This document shows, piece after piece, positions 25,101 to 37,505 of a stretch of DNA of 64,000 bases. Origin of the DNA: Thunnus maccoyii. Its lineage: Eukaryota; Chordata; Actinopteri; Scombriformes; Scombridae. The stretch lies in assembly GCF_910596095.1 (NCBI RefSeq), contig NC_056550.1, positions 15,532,501 through 15,596,500 of the forward strand. The letters run 5' to 3'. The notes beneath the pieces are model-generated. The model made no database searches. It saw only the letters and a list, made by a program, of their open reading frames with translations, and had not been told where the DNA came from. A program made the position numbers and the translations under genes. Numbering within the stretch: position 1 is the stretch's first letter; each line of letters begins with the position of its first letter.

Positions 25101-25991
25101 AACCACCACCACCGTGCTCCAAGCAGACTTTTCGTATCCTCCGCCATTACAACAATGCGGCAGGCAGCATGGCAGAGGTGCGGGATGAAAAGACGCAGTG
25201 GAGGCGACTCCACGGCGCGAACAAGATACGCAGAAACGCCAGTTAAACTATCGCCACGTCGAGTGTGGCCAATTTTGACAACAGTTGTACATTTTCACGA
25301 TGGGAGTGAAGGAGAACAGGGCGCCATAAACAGGAAACAAACGCCAGACCCCCTCATCGCTTTTAGTACAAGCCACAAGCATGGCCGCACTACCCACAAT
25401 AACTTCGGATCGCTCTGAGCGAAATCTGCAGCCCTCGCGGTGTGTGCGGCAAAACTAGACCCTTTCTCTATATATAACACCCGCACGTATAATCATACCC
25501 TTTCTTATGCAAATAACAGCACCTATAGGTGTCACTTGGGGATAATTTGAGGATAAATAGAGCAGTGATGCGCTCTGGAGCGGAGTAGCAGCGTGGTGTG
25601 CACGGAACCACGTGGTTTATGTTTGTTAGCCACAAAATGCATCGATTTCGCAGCCAAATGTTTGAAATAACATAACGGGGTGGTTGCTGCGGTCTAAGTC
25701 GGAGCCCCCACTTGCCCGGACGCAATATTATTTCAGGCTTTGGTGACAATTAATGCCCGCAGCTCCCTGTGAGCGGGTCGTGTACATAATAACAGATCAG
25801 ATCGAGCATGTTGCCTCAGCGCCGTCGCTAAGTGCGCGCACTCCAAACAGATGACTTATAATAATACACACAGCATGCAGGGTGAAGCGCGTTTATACAC
25901 ACCTACAAAGACCTCCAATCACTTCTTTCTCCGTTTTCCTGAAATGTTGCAAGGAGGGCACCTTCTGAGCTGGTACCATGAAATACTCCAT
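19149..25991 (-). CDS. tfap4: Transcription factor AP-4, complete
   Basis: AP-4 is a nuclear bHLH-leucine zipper factor that homodimerises on CAGCTG and acts downstream of MYC in proliferation and differentiation. Coding exons in transcript order are 25903-25991, 21997-22162, 21790-21888, 21473-21643, 21213-21362, 19492-19662 and 19149-19307. All are GT-AG and in phase, giving 334 residues; the human protein is about 338. It starts MEYFMVPAQK, the family N-terminus. The basic region and HLH span about residues 48-99 (ERRIRREIANSNERRRMQSI through the second helix). The first zipper is about 99-120, followed by the conserved SPKRRRAEEKDEGIGSPD stretch, then a second coiled coil and a Pro/His/Val-rich segment. 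The C-terminus is acidic and serine-rich and ends SLP. The terminal exon is notably CpG-rich. Exon 1 is separated from the rest by a 3.7 kb intron. Confidence 0.97.
19663..21212 (-). other. tfap4 intron 5
   Basis: This intron holds a (TG)n tract at about 20860-20884 and AT-rich sequence. Its 3' acceptor is a tandem TAGCAG, which allows two splice choices three bases apart. Confidence 0.75.
20860..20884. repeat. (TG)n microsatellite
   Basis: This is a TG dinucleotide tract of about 12 units in tfap4 intron 5. Confidence 0.9.
23819..24543. repeat. Interspersed fish repeat, TIR-like ends, interrupted
   Basis: One end reads GAAGCTGAAATGATTAGTC and the other TAATCACTGGTTGCAGCCCT, which are roughly inverted. 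The interior carries ATTAATCTATTAG and ATAGATCAAATTATTAATC blocks. I recognise it as a family common in percomorph genomes. Related copies occur at 42140-42457, 46960-47130 and 47151-47480. A second element splits it at 24099-24455. Confidence 0.6.
24099..24455. mobile_element. MITE-like element with AGGGCTGG termini, nested
   Basis: Its ends read AGAGGGCTGGCCAATATAT and ATATGGCCCAGCCCT, an imperfect inverted repeat. The interior has complementary GATATATCGTGAT and CAATATCGATATCG blocks near the two ends. The flanks ATGTTTCA (24091-24098) and ACATTTCA (24456-24463) agree at 6 of 8 positions, suggesting a decayed 8-bp target duplication. It lies inside another repeat, so it inserted later. It carries no transposase. 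Confidence 0.6.
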
Positions 25992-26284
25992 GCTCGCCTC
26001 TCTCCAGTTTGGTTCCCCCCCCCCTCCAAAAAAAAAAAGCAAAAACAGTCACCGTAGAATAAAAGAAAAATGATGACGTTAGTGAGCAAAAATCCCGTGA
26101 TCCGACGCGGGTTAAATCCTCAAAGAAGATATGAATCCCTCGTATGTGTAATGTAGTAGTTTGAGGCTGCTGAGAGTTGTAATGTTACTCGACTTCCAGC
26201 TGATGGGGTTCCCTCGTTGTGTGTGGCGCTCTACCTCTCTCTCTCTTTCTCTCTCCCTCCCCTTTGCTCTCTCCCTCTGCATGA

Positions 26285-26332
<48 letters not shown>

Positions 26333-26450
26333 ATGCAGCTGATCGGATGGCTTTCAAGGCGGGAAACAGCTGGTAGGAGTCACTGCACTACCAAAAGCCT
26401 CCCTCCGCAGAGACGGGGGGACTGCATGTAAACAAAGGACTATTTAGCGC
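25992..26450 (-). promoter_or_regulatory. tfap4: tfap4 5' UTR and promoter region
   Basis: The sequence upstream of the tfap4 ATG includes pyrimidine-rich and CpG-containing stretches and a long (TG)n tract at about 26287-26330. No TATA box is evident, which fits a CpG-type promoter. The exact start site cannot be placed. The ATG lies in a favourable GCGAGCATGG context. Confidence 0.45.
26287..26330. repeat. (TG)n microsatellite near tfap4 promoter
   Basis: About 21 TG units lie 0.3 kb upstream of the tfap4 start codon. Such Z-DNA-prone tracts can influence promoters, but no effect can be read from sequence. Confidence 0.9.
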
Positions 26451-29400
26451 AGATATACACCGACAGGAAAGCGCGCATATGGAGTTAAATGGGATTAAAT
26501 GTCTTTAATAGGAATTACAGCAAAGCATTGACAGTTAATTCATAATTAAATGTTCGGTATAGGGTTGATCTAAGGCAATCCACCAATCCTCCAGTCGGTG
26601 ATTAACATATATATCAATTAAAAATCTTTCCTCTTCATATTAATTGCCTCAGTTTACATGATTACCACTTTTTTTTATACAAAGAGCGCATATAACTTTA
26701 ACCCACAAACATTTAAAGCACTACTAAAAAAGATGTTAACAACAGGTAATTATATAATCATAGCGCCTGGAGTCAATTTTTATCCTTTTTTCATCGCAAT
26801 TATCCAAATGTGTGTTGCATCTCGGCAGCTATGACTGATATACAGCTCGGTAATGTAGCGGGACTACTACAGGGGCGGATACTCAACAGCTGCGATAAGC
26901 GAACAACAGATCAGCTGACGAGCTGGCAGCAGGGCTGCACAGCAACAGCGCACCGCGGGGAGGACGGACTGCTGCTGCTGACACACAGTACGGCTCAGCG
27001 TGGTCACCATTTTGCGTGTAAAAGTGGTAGTTAAGGAGGATATAATTGCAACTGCTGTAAGTGCATGTCACTTTAATACTGTTGGTTAGAGGCTATATGA
27101 GGTGAATGCAGCGAAAGCGGATACAAAATGGGAGCTGTACATTTTTTTTTTGCTCTCGCACCCGGAAATGTGAAAAGCACCAAGCGGCACCTTTGTGGAG
27201 GCGCCCTGCTGGCGTTTATTAATGAGTCTACGTTACGTGATGCAACTACAAGTTGATAATAACATCCGTGACGCTTATACAGCTGTTTAGATGTGAATGA
27301 CCTTCACGGATTTGCGAGAAAATCGAACCGTGGCAGTGATTTTTAAGAGAAACCAGCTGAAATAAGAGAAATAGATAAATGGACTTTATTAATACAAGTG
27401 GGAAATTGATTGTAGATATTGCAAAATGGAAAAATAGGAATTTAAAATAATACATTTCTATGCCTAATTCCTGGAATGACTAATTGGCCATTAGTATTTA
27501 AATTGACTGCTATATTTGCAGTTTAGGATTATATTCTAGTTTTATAAGCAGAAATTTTCTTTTCACTGCTTACTTTGTATTAGGTATTAATTATCATTTG
27601 ATAGATAGAATCTTAATATTAAAGTCTGGTAGTATGGTACGAATTATTAAATCAATCAACCGGCCCTAAAAAAGGCAGCTGAAGTACAATCCAGACACTA
27701 TTGTTTGGCTGAATACTACATGCAATACTGAAATGCATAGGCCCACACAATAACTTGCAAAAAGTATTATTAGTCAACTGAAATGTTTGTATTTCGGCTG
27801 TTTTGGTGTTAATGTAACACAATTAATTTGCCCTGTCACTGAACATGCCATTTTCCACGGAGGTCATAACTTCTAAAACAAATACATGAAATAAAATCCA
27901 AATAATGAGCTTTAGGTCTACAGTACAAAATGCTTTGGAGTATATGAGGAAATCTAGATCTTTACAGAATGAAGATTTATTTTAATTTATGAACTGTATG
28001 ATCTTTAATTTAGAAATATTGACTGGTTGGAAAGTTGTGGTTTTCCACAAAATGGAAATACAGTATATGATTTTACAAATCAATTCTTACTAATGAATCA
28101 AATCTCTGAGGGCTCCATGGTTTAATTAATTAAATCTTAAAGCTGCTTCATGCCCTCTAGTGGTGGTATGTTGGAAAAGGCTTATCATGCACAGAAAAAC
28201 TCACCCAGCATCAGACAAACTGGGTGGCACAAGGTGAAAAGCTTTTTACCTTTTGTTCTGGTGGTGATGGTGGCTTTATAGGTTGTGGGACTTCTCTTAA
28301 AGCTGATACAGAGGCTACTGCTTTACCTCAAAACTGATTCACTTGTGTGGATACCTTTCTAAGAGTCATTTACAGAAGTTGGTGTCTGGATTTGTGATGT
28401 GTTGTGATCAGCTATATGGCAAAATTAACATCATGATGACATACAACAGACTGAACAGTGGTCACATGCGCACCGTCACGTGGCAGAACAGGACTGTAGT
28501 TCAGATCTCTGTGCACCACATCTTTAAATATTAGTCTTTATTTCTTCACAAGATAAGAGAGGAGTTTTTTTTATTAAGTGAACCAGTTGAACATGATATT
28601 TGATCCAAGACAGACATACAGTAAACGTGCTTCACCAAACATGCATTGTGTATCTAGCTGTAATGTATTTTCTACACTTCTGTCATATATTGCTATCAAA
28701 ACAACAAGTCACTTAACATTTGTATACTTTGCCTTTGTATTTTGTATAGATATAAAGGTTTAATATTTCAAATCTAACACATTGCCATTTTACATGCAAT
28801 AGTTTTCCTGAATTGTTCAACCAGTTTGTCTAATCTTTTTTTTTTCCAAACACAATCTTGTAACTGTAATCTTATGATGTTGTTATTGTGGGAAATAAAT
28901 GGAATTAGGACAAGCATCGGAAATCAAAGCAAATTGTTCAGTGATTTAAAAACAGAGGGGGATAAATGGCTGTCTGTTGAAGAGGGCTGAGAGTCGTCAC
29001 AAGGTCAGAAAGACAATTGCTCGATTGTTTGAGATAGTATCAGATATTTCAAAAAGGCATAAATCTTTATGAGGTAAAGTCATGGTGTTAAGGGCATATG
29101 AGGGGGGGGGGGATTATCGGGGTCACCACTCCTGCCATTGTTGTTTTTAGTACAAAAATGTCCTTTATGTATGACAAAATGTTGGATTTTTTTCCTTATC
29201 TGTTTCATGTATTATTATCTGGTCAAGAGATGTAACAAAAGATAGCAAAGTAGGCATAACAGCAGAAAGCAATTACATTTACTCAAGTACTACAGGCAAG
29301 TACAGTTTTGAGATACTACTACTGCTTCAGGAGGAAATATTACACTTACATGGACTATTAGTTATTTTTCATATAAAAATTTTACAAAACATATGATCAA

Positions 29401-29732
29401 ACACACAGAGAATATGATACATCATTATATTAACTACCCAACATAAATGGTGTAGGCCTAATTAAGTATATTATTACTTAAATTCTTTTTTTAGTTAGTT
29501 TGTTTTATCTTAACCATTCCTCTATCTTCCAGTGAATGTTTATTTTGTAGCACATGCTATAACTTTGTTATTATAAAGTGCTTTATTAAGTTTATCTCTG
29601 AAAATATAATATATTTGTGATAAGTAAGTCAGAAGTTACCAACCTCTCAATTAAGCAACTTTAGGTTGTGTTTTTATGGCAGCCTGTTGAGCAGAGGTGG
29701 TGGCCAGCATAAGAGCAGAGATGTCTACAAAC
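26451..29732. other. Intergenic spacer tfap4 to glis2, left part
   Basis: This spacer is mostly AT-rich. A modestly CpG-rich patch lies at about 26810-27020. A fragment of a fish repeat containing TTTACTCAAGTACT lies at 29265-29345, and an 11-base G run at 29102-29112. No gene is seen. Confidence 0.65.
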
Positions 29733-30548
29733 TAGGGATGTGCAGAGAGCCCAGTATTTGTATTTGTATCTGTATTTGTTGAGGCAGAAAAAATGTTTGT
29801 ATTTGTATTTGTATTTGAATAAAAGTGGAGAGAAGCTTAAAAATCCTGTTTTTGTTTTTGTTTTTGTTTTTATTACGCTTTTTTTTAGATTTTAGAAAAT
29901 TAAAGTGTTACAATAAGTGTTCATGAATAAATTACTTTACGCAGGAGGTCCCCACACTGGGTCTTGGACTGGAGTCTCCCAGATTATCATGAGATGACTG
30001 CACTGACTAGCTAAAACTTTACTCATTGCCTCGTTGCAGACAGACCTTTACCTATTTATACACCCATAACACAGAGACAGCACACCATGTAACGCATAGG
30101 GAAGAACTTCAAAGGCAATTCTTGCCTTGCACTTTTCATTTATTGCCTATTTTTTACAACCTAATTTTGTGGAAAGGAAAAGGGGAACAACAGGTTGTGG
30201 AGAGTGCCTTGAAAGCACTTTGTGTGTGTCAGTAGCTCAGCTTTATCTCTGGGGAACATCCCCAACTCTGGGAGTGAAGTCCAAGTATGCAATATGCATC
30301 ATGTAGCAGATGGATGTGACTCCCCTCGTTGAGACATGTGGATAGATGTAACAGCTGTGCAGAGGAGAGAGACTGAGATAGCGATGTAACCAACCTGTGC
30401 ACTGGTATTTGACATATTTTTTGTTTTTTTCCCTGAAAAAACAAAGATTTTTTATAATATTTGTATGAAACAAATATCCGTTTAAAAAAAAAAAAACACT
30501 ATTTGTGCTTTGCCGAATAGTATTTGTATTTGGGCACACCCACCCCTA
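29733..30548. mobile_element. hAT-like non-autonomous element with 8-bp target duplication
   Basis: The ends read TAGGGATGTGCAGAG and GGGCACACCCACCCCTA, an imperfect inverted repeat. The flanking octamers CTACAAAC (29725-29732) and CAACAAAC (30549-30556) agree at 7 of 8 positions, the duplication length made by hAT transposases. Near both ends are repeated GTATTTGTATTTG hexamer units. There is no transposase frame. The element sits directly upstream of the probable glis2 promoter area. Confidence 0.65.
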
Positions 30549-30589
30549 CAACAAACTCTGGAGAAGAAAACCTTTGAGAGGACAACAAC

Positions 30590-31400
30590 GCGGTGAAACA
30601 GCAGTGGTGTGTTACCCTTCATGATGGCCTGTTGATGGCGGGGAGCTGAGGCGGAGAGATGGCCATGAGGACAGAAAGAGCAAGGGGGAGAGTTTGGAGA
30701 GGAGCCGGGGACTGCCCATGGTGGATGGGCGGAGCAGTAAGCATGCGCTGAGCTGGCAGACTCTGGGCTGGTCCTGACGGGCTGGCTGGGCTCCGGGCGG
30801 CTGTCTGTGCGCTTCAGACGGTCGTGGGGGAGACTACCATCAACACTCAGCGTCTCCTCGAGTGCTCAGAGGAAAAAAAGACAGAAGAGACACGGGGATA
30901 ACTAGGAGAAAAGAAAGCAAACAGCCCCCACCTCGGCATCTGGAAAAAGCACCGAAGAGGAAGGGGACGATCCTCCCCTTCTACCCCACACCCCGTCGCC
31001 AACCCGCCCTACCTACCCTACCCACCACTTCGTGCCATCCCTCTGGTCTGAACTGCCCTCCCACCCCCCCTAGGAGAACCACGACCACCCATAGGAAACC
31101 CCCACTTGACCAGCGTTGCCATTAAGCGATGCGCTCTGAATTTAGGAAGAAATCACCTATGCGTTTTTGATGCACAGTACAACCAGTGGTCTTCATTTTT
31201 CCACAGCGGGAACAGTTAAGGCTACGGATTTGGGTGTTTACACTTTTTTTGACGGGTTTCCAGTGGCATGATAACATGCATCATATATCATCCCACTGCA
31301 ACAAACAAGGCTGTCACTCCTTCGATTAGTCTTTATTTAAACAACCAGCTGTCACATACGTTGCGTTTGCGTTGATGTTTGATTTTTCCATGCTTAGAAA
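30590..31400 (+). promoter_or_regulatory. glis2: Probable glis2 promoter / CpG-rich area
   Basis: A GC- and CpG-richer block, in otherwise AT-rich DNA, precedes a strong splice donor at 31636. It is head-to-head with tfap4, which is where mammalian GLIS2 begins. No TATA box stands out and the start site is unknown. Confidence 0.45.
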
Positions 31401-31635
31401 TAATACTGATAATGGTCTGGGAACGGACCGCCTCTCCAGACACCTAGTGAAATTTTCTCAAGACGTGTCAGCTCTATATTTCGTTTTTATCGAAGAAAAA
31501 GCGACAAATTGACGAGGAGTCACTTGACACCGACGGCGCTTGAGCCAAAGGACTTTGCGTGGCGAAGTTTGCAGAGGGAAGAGGGGCACCAAGTCGGAGA
31601 TATCTCGGCCATATCCACGGCATTTTCCCTGTAAG
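31400..31635 (+). other. glis2: Probable glis2 non-coding first exon (start uncertain)
   Basis: The sequence ends in CTGTAAG followed by GTAAGCC, a near-perfect vertebrate donor at 31636. No reading frame continues into the first coding exon at 50909, so this would be 5' UTR joined by a 19.3 kb intron. The left boundary given is only a placeholder. Confidence 0.45.
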
Positions 31636-34600
31636 GTAAGCCAGCTCTGTGTTGCATGTCAGTCCTGTGTATTGTGTCTATTGTCGTGTGTGTCCACGTT
31701 GGTCTCAGTGCGTTGTTACCATGAAAAAAAAATTGTACGGGTTCAAACAGGGCAGTGACCTATTTTCAGAGACTATCCAGCGGTGCGCCGATATCCTGCA
31801 GCCTGGACTCCCCACACTGTCATATTCAAGGCCGGTCGTGGCGGACGTGCCTTTACCGGCGTTTGTGCAGTTTACGCAGACACTGTGCCAATACCCATTT
31901 CAACATGGGAGCGACCTTTTCCTCTGGTCTGCATCCTCTCTTAAACTATCATCCTCTCCTCAACCCTGAGAGACATTTTTAGAGCAGTATCACAAAATCC
32001 TGCTCTATATATGGGCGTACATCACAGCTCAGCCAGCTGTTGTGCAAGATTCAAGCTCGCACTGAGCCCTCTTCTGTCACAACATCTGATAAAGAGTTCA
32101 ACGTCTGCAGACCGCTGACAACCATTTAAACCAGCGATGTACTGGTAAATAAAGACGGTGGGTAAACTGTGACCTCCAGATACACATAAGGTAAATACCC
32201 ATTAAAATCATGTACATTTTTAGAATTACAGTTTGTCTTCCCCCAAAGTGTGCACTTTGTTTTTCTGACTGTGTTCCTGTCACAACAGCAGATAAATCTC
32301 TTCATGACTACAGCCTACTACTAGTTATGTATGCTTATTAAAAATCTTTTCAGTGTGGTTCACATACTTGGCTGGAACTTGTCTTGCCATTTTATCATTT
32401 TTGTTTAGACCAATTCTAACTTAGTTGAGGCCATGCATGTAGTGCAGGGGGCAAGGATGAGCACAGGCGGAGAGGCCTAGATAAAGAGCTATTTTCCTCC
32501 AATTAAGCAATTCCACTGTCCCTAAGCCTCATTGTGTGCACATTGGGACTGGGTTTGGGATGGACCTTCTCCCCATTGGCTGCCTCCCATGGGCCCATTG
32601 TTCCAGAAGATGCCAGGGGAAAGAGCCAGGCCCTGCCAAGGCAGACCTAACAAGCCCTGTGCTGGAGAGGAATAAGGCCTGATCATTAAAAAGCATTAGG
32701 CCACAATACAGATCGAGGCACACTCAGGGGGCTGCAGTTGTGTTTTGCATCGGAGTTGGATGGCTGTATCTTTCCAAGGTGACTGTTAGGTACAGTATGA
32801 ACATTATCATGTGTTAGTGCATGTGTGTCACACAGACAGCACATGAGACCGGAGGAGGTCTGGCCATGGGCCCACTGGACCTCTCTCAGAGTATGTGGGG
32901 AAGAGGAGCAGTGAAAGAGGTCGCACAGGCTTTCTGCAGAGAGGGGACTTTGACTCCCTCCTCCCTCCCTCCTTAAGGCCCCCGCTATTTAATCCATAAC
33001 CCCTCTCTGAACTGTGAGCACAGGTGCTCCTCACATTCACAGGCCAGCCGGTGCATTGTTTATCCAATCAGCTGATGATCAGTTCAGCCACAGGTCAGCC
33101 ATAATATCCATCTGACAGAAAGACCGTGGCCAGACGGAGAGGTATCTATCACCATCGGTACATTGGTTATTCAAGCGAGGCCTTTCTCACACGGTACTTA
33201 GTCACTGCAAAGGCTGTCAGCTCCACCATAAAGCCAGATGTCCACTGAGGTCCAGCTGTGCATCCCTGTGGTGGCATTCCACACTAACAGGATGTGTGTG
33301 TGTGTTTGAGTAGGCAGCCTTTTTGCTGTACATTTTCTCATCCTGACTGCATGCTTGGCCAGATGTAGATACTTGGACAGCTGCTGGAAGCAACAGCTTG
33401 CACAGAATTTTTGTCAGAGTTACAGGTTTGACACCAACTGGCTTCATCTGCTGTAATTTGTACAGCAGCAGATATACCATAAAGGCTTTCCACCATGTCA
33501 GTTCCTGAAATCAAATCATGGGTGTGGCTCTCATCCCCCTCCCCAATTTTCCTTGTGTATTAAGTCTTTGCCCCATACCGCAACTGTGTGACATCATACC
33601 CCTGAGATGAGGTCCCAAACTGTGTGTGAGAAAGGCAGCTACTTTATGGTGGAAAAGGTGGACCCTAATGGCATATTCTTGCGTCAGAGAGCAACCACGA
33701 GGCATGTGGTAGAGGGATGGTGGGAACCCACAGTGCACTTGTACTAAATGCTTTAGACCAGGCTAATAAAAGTATACCACATCTGATATAAAGAGAAGCA
33801 TGTTTAGTTGATTCTTACATTATGAGGTATGGTGCCGCAAGGAAAGTTGCGAGAATGCTGGTAAACAGAAGTCCTCTGATATCTAAGTTGAACAAGTTTT
33901 GTTTTTCGCCATGTTGTCGGTCTGCTGCGGTGCCAGGAGGAGTGATTGCTACTAGTAAATGTGTGGAATGTAAGCGGCACAAACTGCACTCTCCCCGTGT
34001 AGTTTGTGCCAGTGTGAGTGTTTGAATTAATATCACAGTGGGGCTCCATAGCTGCTGGGGATTATGGTCAAGCTGAAAGGCAACTCAGCAGCAGGGGAGG
34101 AAGGATTACAGTGGTCAGTGAATGAGGCAGCACGCAGTGAAAACAAGGCACCTGACACACACTCACATTTATCTTCTCATGGATAAGACCCTCTTTATTT
34201 CAGATTCCCATGACAGACGTGTCCTTTCTGTGGCAGCACTTGTAGCCAAGTGCTCGGTGGCAATTACCGCTAATCAGATGAACACTATTGTCATGCATTA
34301 GCGTGCTCAACAGATGAAATACCACCACCATTAAGGGTATGTCATTTCTCTAACATGTTGAATGGAGTTGGACATCCCAGCTCTTGACCTTTGTTTGAGC
34401 TGAAAATGTCAAAGGAGATGCATGATGTACCCAGATGCAGCCATGTGTCCCTTCGGTGAAATGAGTTTGAGAGAGGATGTGATGTAAAATATGGTATTTA
34501 TGGTCAGATTTGGATGAAGACTTATTATTAGTTTTAATATTTGTAATATTAACGTGTAAGTTTGTCCCATAAACGCTGTTTCTTACAATACCCACAAAAA

Positions 34601-37486
34601 CTATCAGTTAACTATCAATCAAATTCCTTGTAATTTTGCAGCCTATATTGACTGTATGGTATACCAGTGGAAATCATGACCCTCAAGGCTGAATTAATGT
34701 GACTCAACGGAAATCTCAGCAGACATAGAGCTGATTCAATGGCTGAACATAAGTTAAACCTGAAAATGACAGTAAATGACTCTCTCAGCTCATATCATTG
34801 CAGACCAGAGTCGTACATTTTTTCCACGCTAATCATTGCCATGTGTGCAGCAGTGGAGGTGACACTCATACTTTGGAGCAGTGCGGTGTGATGTGTCTGT
34901 GTGGGGTGATGGCCAAGCTCCCCGACCCATACATTAAGGATAGACAAAGCGAATACAGAGCCTGACTCACACTAACTTGCAAGCTGAAAGAGACCAGCGC
35001 GTACAGCTTTGCTCCCTGGCTGGCTGGGCTCATGGACCGTGCATTTTTCTCCAGTTAAACTGTAACCACTAATCACCTCACAGCCTCACCGTTTCCTCCT
35101 GGAACGAACCATTCCTGGGTCCCCGGGGTGGGTTAAAATGCCCCCCCTTGGGGATATATGGTCCACCCGTTTTAAAAATCACCTGCGTGGGACATCCCAA
35201 ATGACAGCAGAGCTCTTGCGCTTTCTGCAAGGATCTGCCGTGGTGAAGTTGAGGGGTCAGTTCCTCTGCTGCAAGTCTGCGGGCCTGCATTTCCAAAATA
35301 AACACAGACAACTCAGTGCCTCACTCCAACTACCCCACCCTACCTCTTCTCATTCTCTTTAATGCTCCTTCTGCGCTCCCTGCTCAATGTTTCTATCGTG
35401 TGAGAATTTCAGCTTGTGGAACCCTTCAGACAATACGCAGACCATGTCTGGGGTAGGGCACATTTGATGAGGAAAAGTTAAAGAAAGAATATAGGAGTAA
35501 AGCCAAGACATGGAAGAATAACAGCAATGTAAAGAAGTTGGCAGAAAAAAGGGTTGAGGGAGAGGAAAGCCTGTTTTTACAAAGTCCATTTTGGGGTAGT
35601 TCCCACCAACATATTTAATATTTAACTTATATATGATAGTAAAAGTGCATCTAACTGGAGCCTTTTAGATATCTGGGAGCTCAGTTCAGGGAGCTGTGAG
35701 TTGTACAGTAATATGCTCAGAGTAATGCAGTTTAAGTGGAGAGACAGCTGGTTTGTATTATTATTTACTTGCTTGGCCAACACCCTGGATTCTCTAGTAT
35801 ACCCTTAATAGCACTACGGCAGTTCAGTATGACTGAGGTATGTATGTATGCATGTGCCTGTTTGCTTGTTTGAAGAGAAAGAAAGGGAGGAGTCGGGCAA
35901 GAGGGGCTCTGCCTGTAAGTATGGTTGAGGAAAAGCATGCTGGGAAGGGAGAGACGGGGAGAGGGATAGATGGTGGGTTTTTTTAGAGAAGGGGATGAGG
36001 GAGAGACGGGTGAGGCATTTCTGAGACTCAAATAAAGCTCTCAAGTCTGGGCCTGGGCCTGGCTCTCTGTCTGGGCATATCCAGTCCTGTCAGCTAGCTT
36101 CCAGACTTTGCCCCCTTCACCCCCTCCTCCCCTCCCTTCTTCCCTCCATCCCCGACTCCCTGGGACTCCATCTCCTCCTCGCTTTTAACTCCGCTTCTGT
36201 TCCCTCTTTCCCTTCGTCCCTCCCTCGCATTTTCGTCTCCCACTTTCCATGAGCCCCCAGCTTCATACTGTAGCCGACGCTTACATTATATAAGATGTTC
36301 TCCATCTTATACATGCAGAAGGAGAAGGAGAGAGAGAAAAAAGTTTGGCCTGTAAGTGTTTACCTTCTCTGGTGTTGTGGAGATGTTGCCAGCACTAATT
36401 TAATTCATATGTACCGTGGCTGTTTTTTTTTTTCTTATGAGGGAGCCTTATGTAATTTGGAAATGTTTTAAGTTTGAGGTTACATTTTATGAAATAAAGA
36501 CTTATTCTGACCTCAGATGTGCCCGTGAAATAGCCTTACTGTTTTTATTTGGTTGCTTAAGTGTGTAATAATGGACTTTCAGTGGCCATCTTGAATATTG
36601 ACCAGTCACTATCTTAACACAGCTTCTCTTTTACTGCATCCATTTGCTTCTAAGAGTCCTTGCTCCTTGTTTGCTCGGGTCTCAATAAATGGTTCTGTCA
36701 GTCATAGTGAGCTTGGCTATTCCTTAATTGATTCTAAATGTCAGTATTGATTCAGGGCAGAAGAGTGTGTAAGAGCATGAGTATTGCCCTGACCTTCAGC
36801 ACTAATAGAGATCCTCTCTTTGGCTCATTCTTTCCAAGGCTGCCGATATATAATCACGTTTGTCCATGGCACATTTATTAGCCCTCGCTGTTCAGTTTGT
36901 TTCACCGAATGAAAAGAGGAATCAGCTCCAGATCTTTCTGATGCTTGTTTCCAACAGATTGCACAAATCGGACATGCCAACGAATTCAAATCAAGAGTTT
37001 TGTGCTACTCCATTTTACAGCATTATGGTGAACTCTGTTTGTTGCCATCTCAGTCGCCCTCCATCTGTCCCTTTGCATCTGTCTCTCTGCTCTCTTTTTC
37101 TGTTTCTCTCTCTTGGATGGAGGCCGCAAAAGATGAAAGCTTTAGGGTGGAGCCTGTCACTTGGTTGAGCTAGAACACAGAAATACAAAGAAATACAGAG
37201 AGAAGAGAAGAGGGAGGGAGATAGAGGGTAAAAAAAAAAAAAAGAGGAGAGAAAAGACTGTCATATTGACCTTGTCTTATTGCCAGCCATGGTGGGAGGG
37301 GATGTCGGGTGGAGGGTTACTCAGAGAAAACAGGCGCTCCGTGTGAGGAGGGAGAACACAGGGCTGCCGTTAAGTTGGCACAGACACAGAAGGAAAAGAC
37401 AACACAAGCTTTGTGTGTACACGTATATGTCAGATCACTGGAGAGGGAGACAAAAAGGCTGAAATGGAGGTACAGCAGGCAGTGGT

Positions 37487-37505
37487 GGGGGGGGGGGGGG
37501 GGGGG
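37487..37505. repeat. Poly(G) run, 19 bases
   Basis: This is an uninterrupted G homopolymer in the glis2 intron. Its length is likely unstable in sequencing, and it could form a G-quadruplex. Confidence 0.85.

Larger units (their letters stand above)
22163..25902 (-). other. tfap4 intron 1 with nested repeats and a CpG-rich 5' part
   Basis: The stretch near 23819-24543 is a fish interspersed repeat interrupted by a second element. The part adjoining exon 1, from about 24840 to 25760, is rich in CpG and gene-like in composition, and is probably the downstream portion of the tfap4 CpG island. No further coding exon fits the family between exons 1 and 2. Confidence 0.7.
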
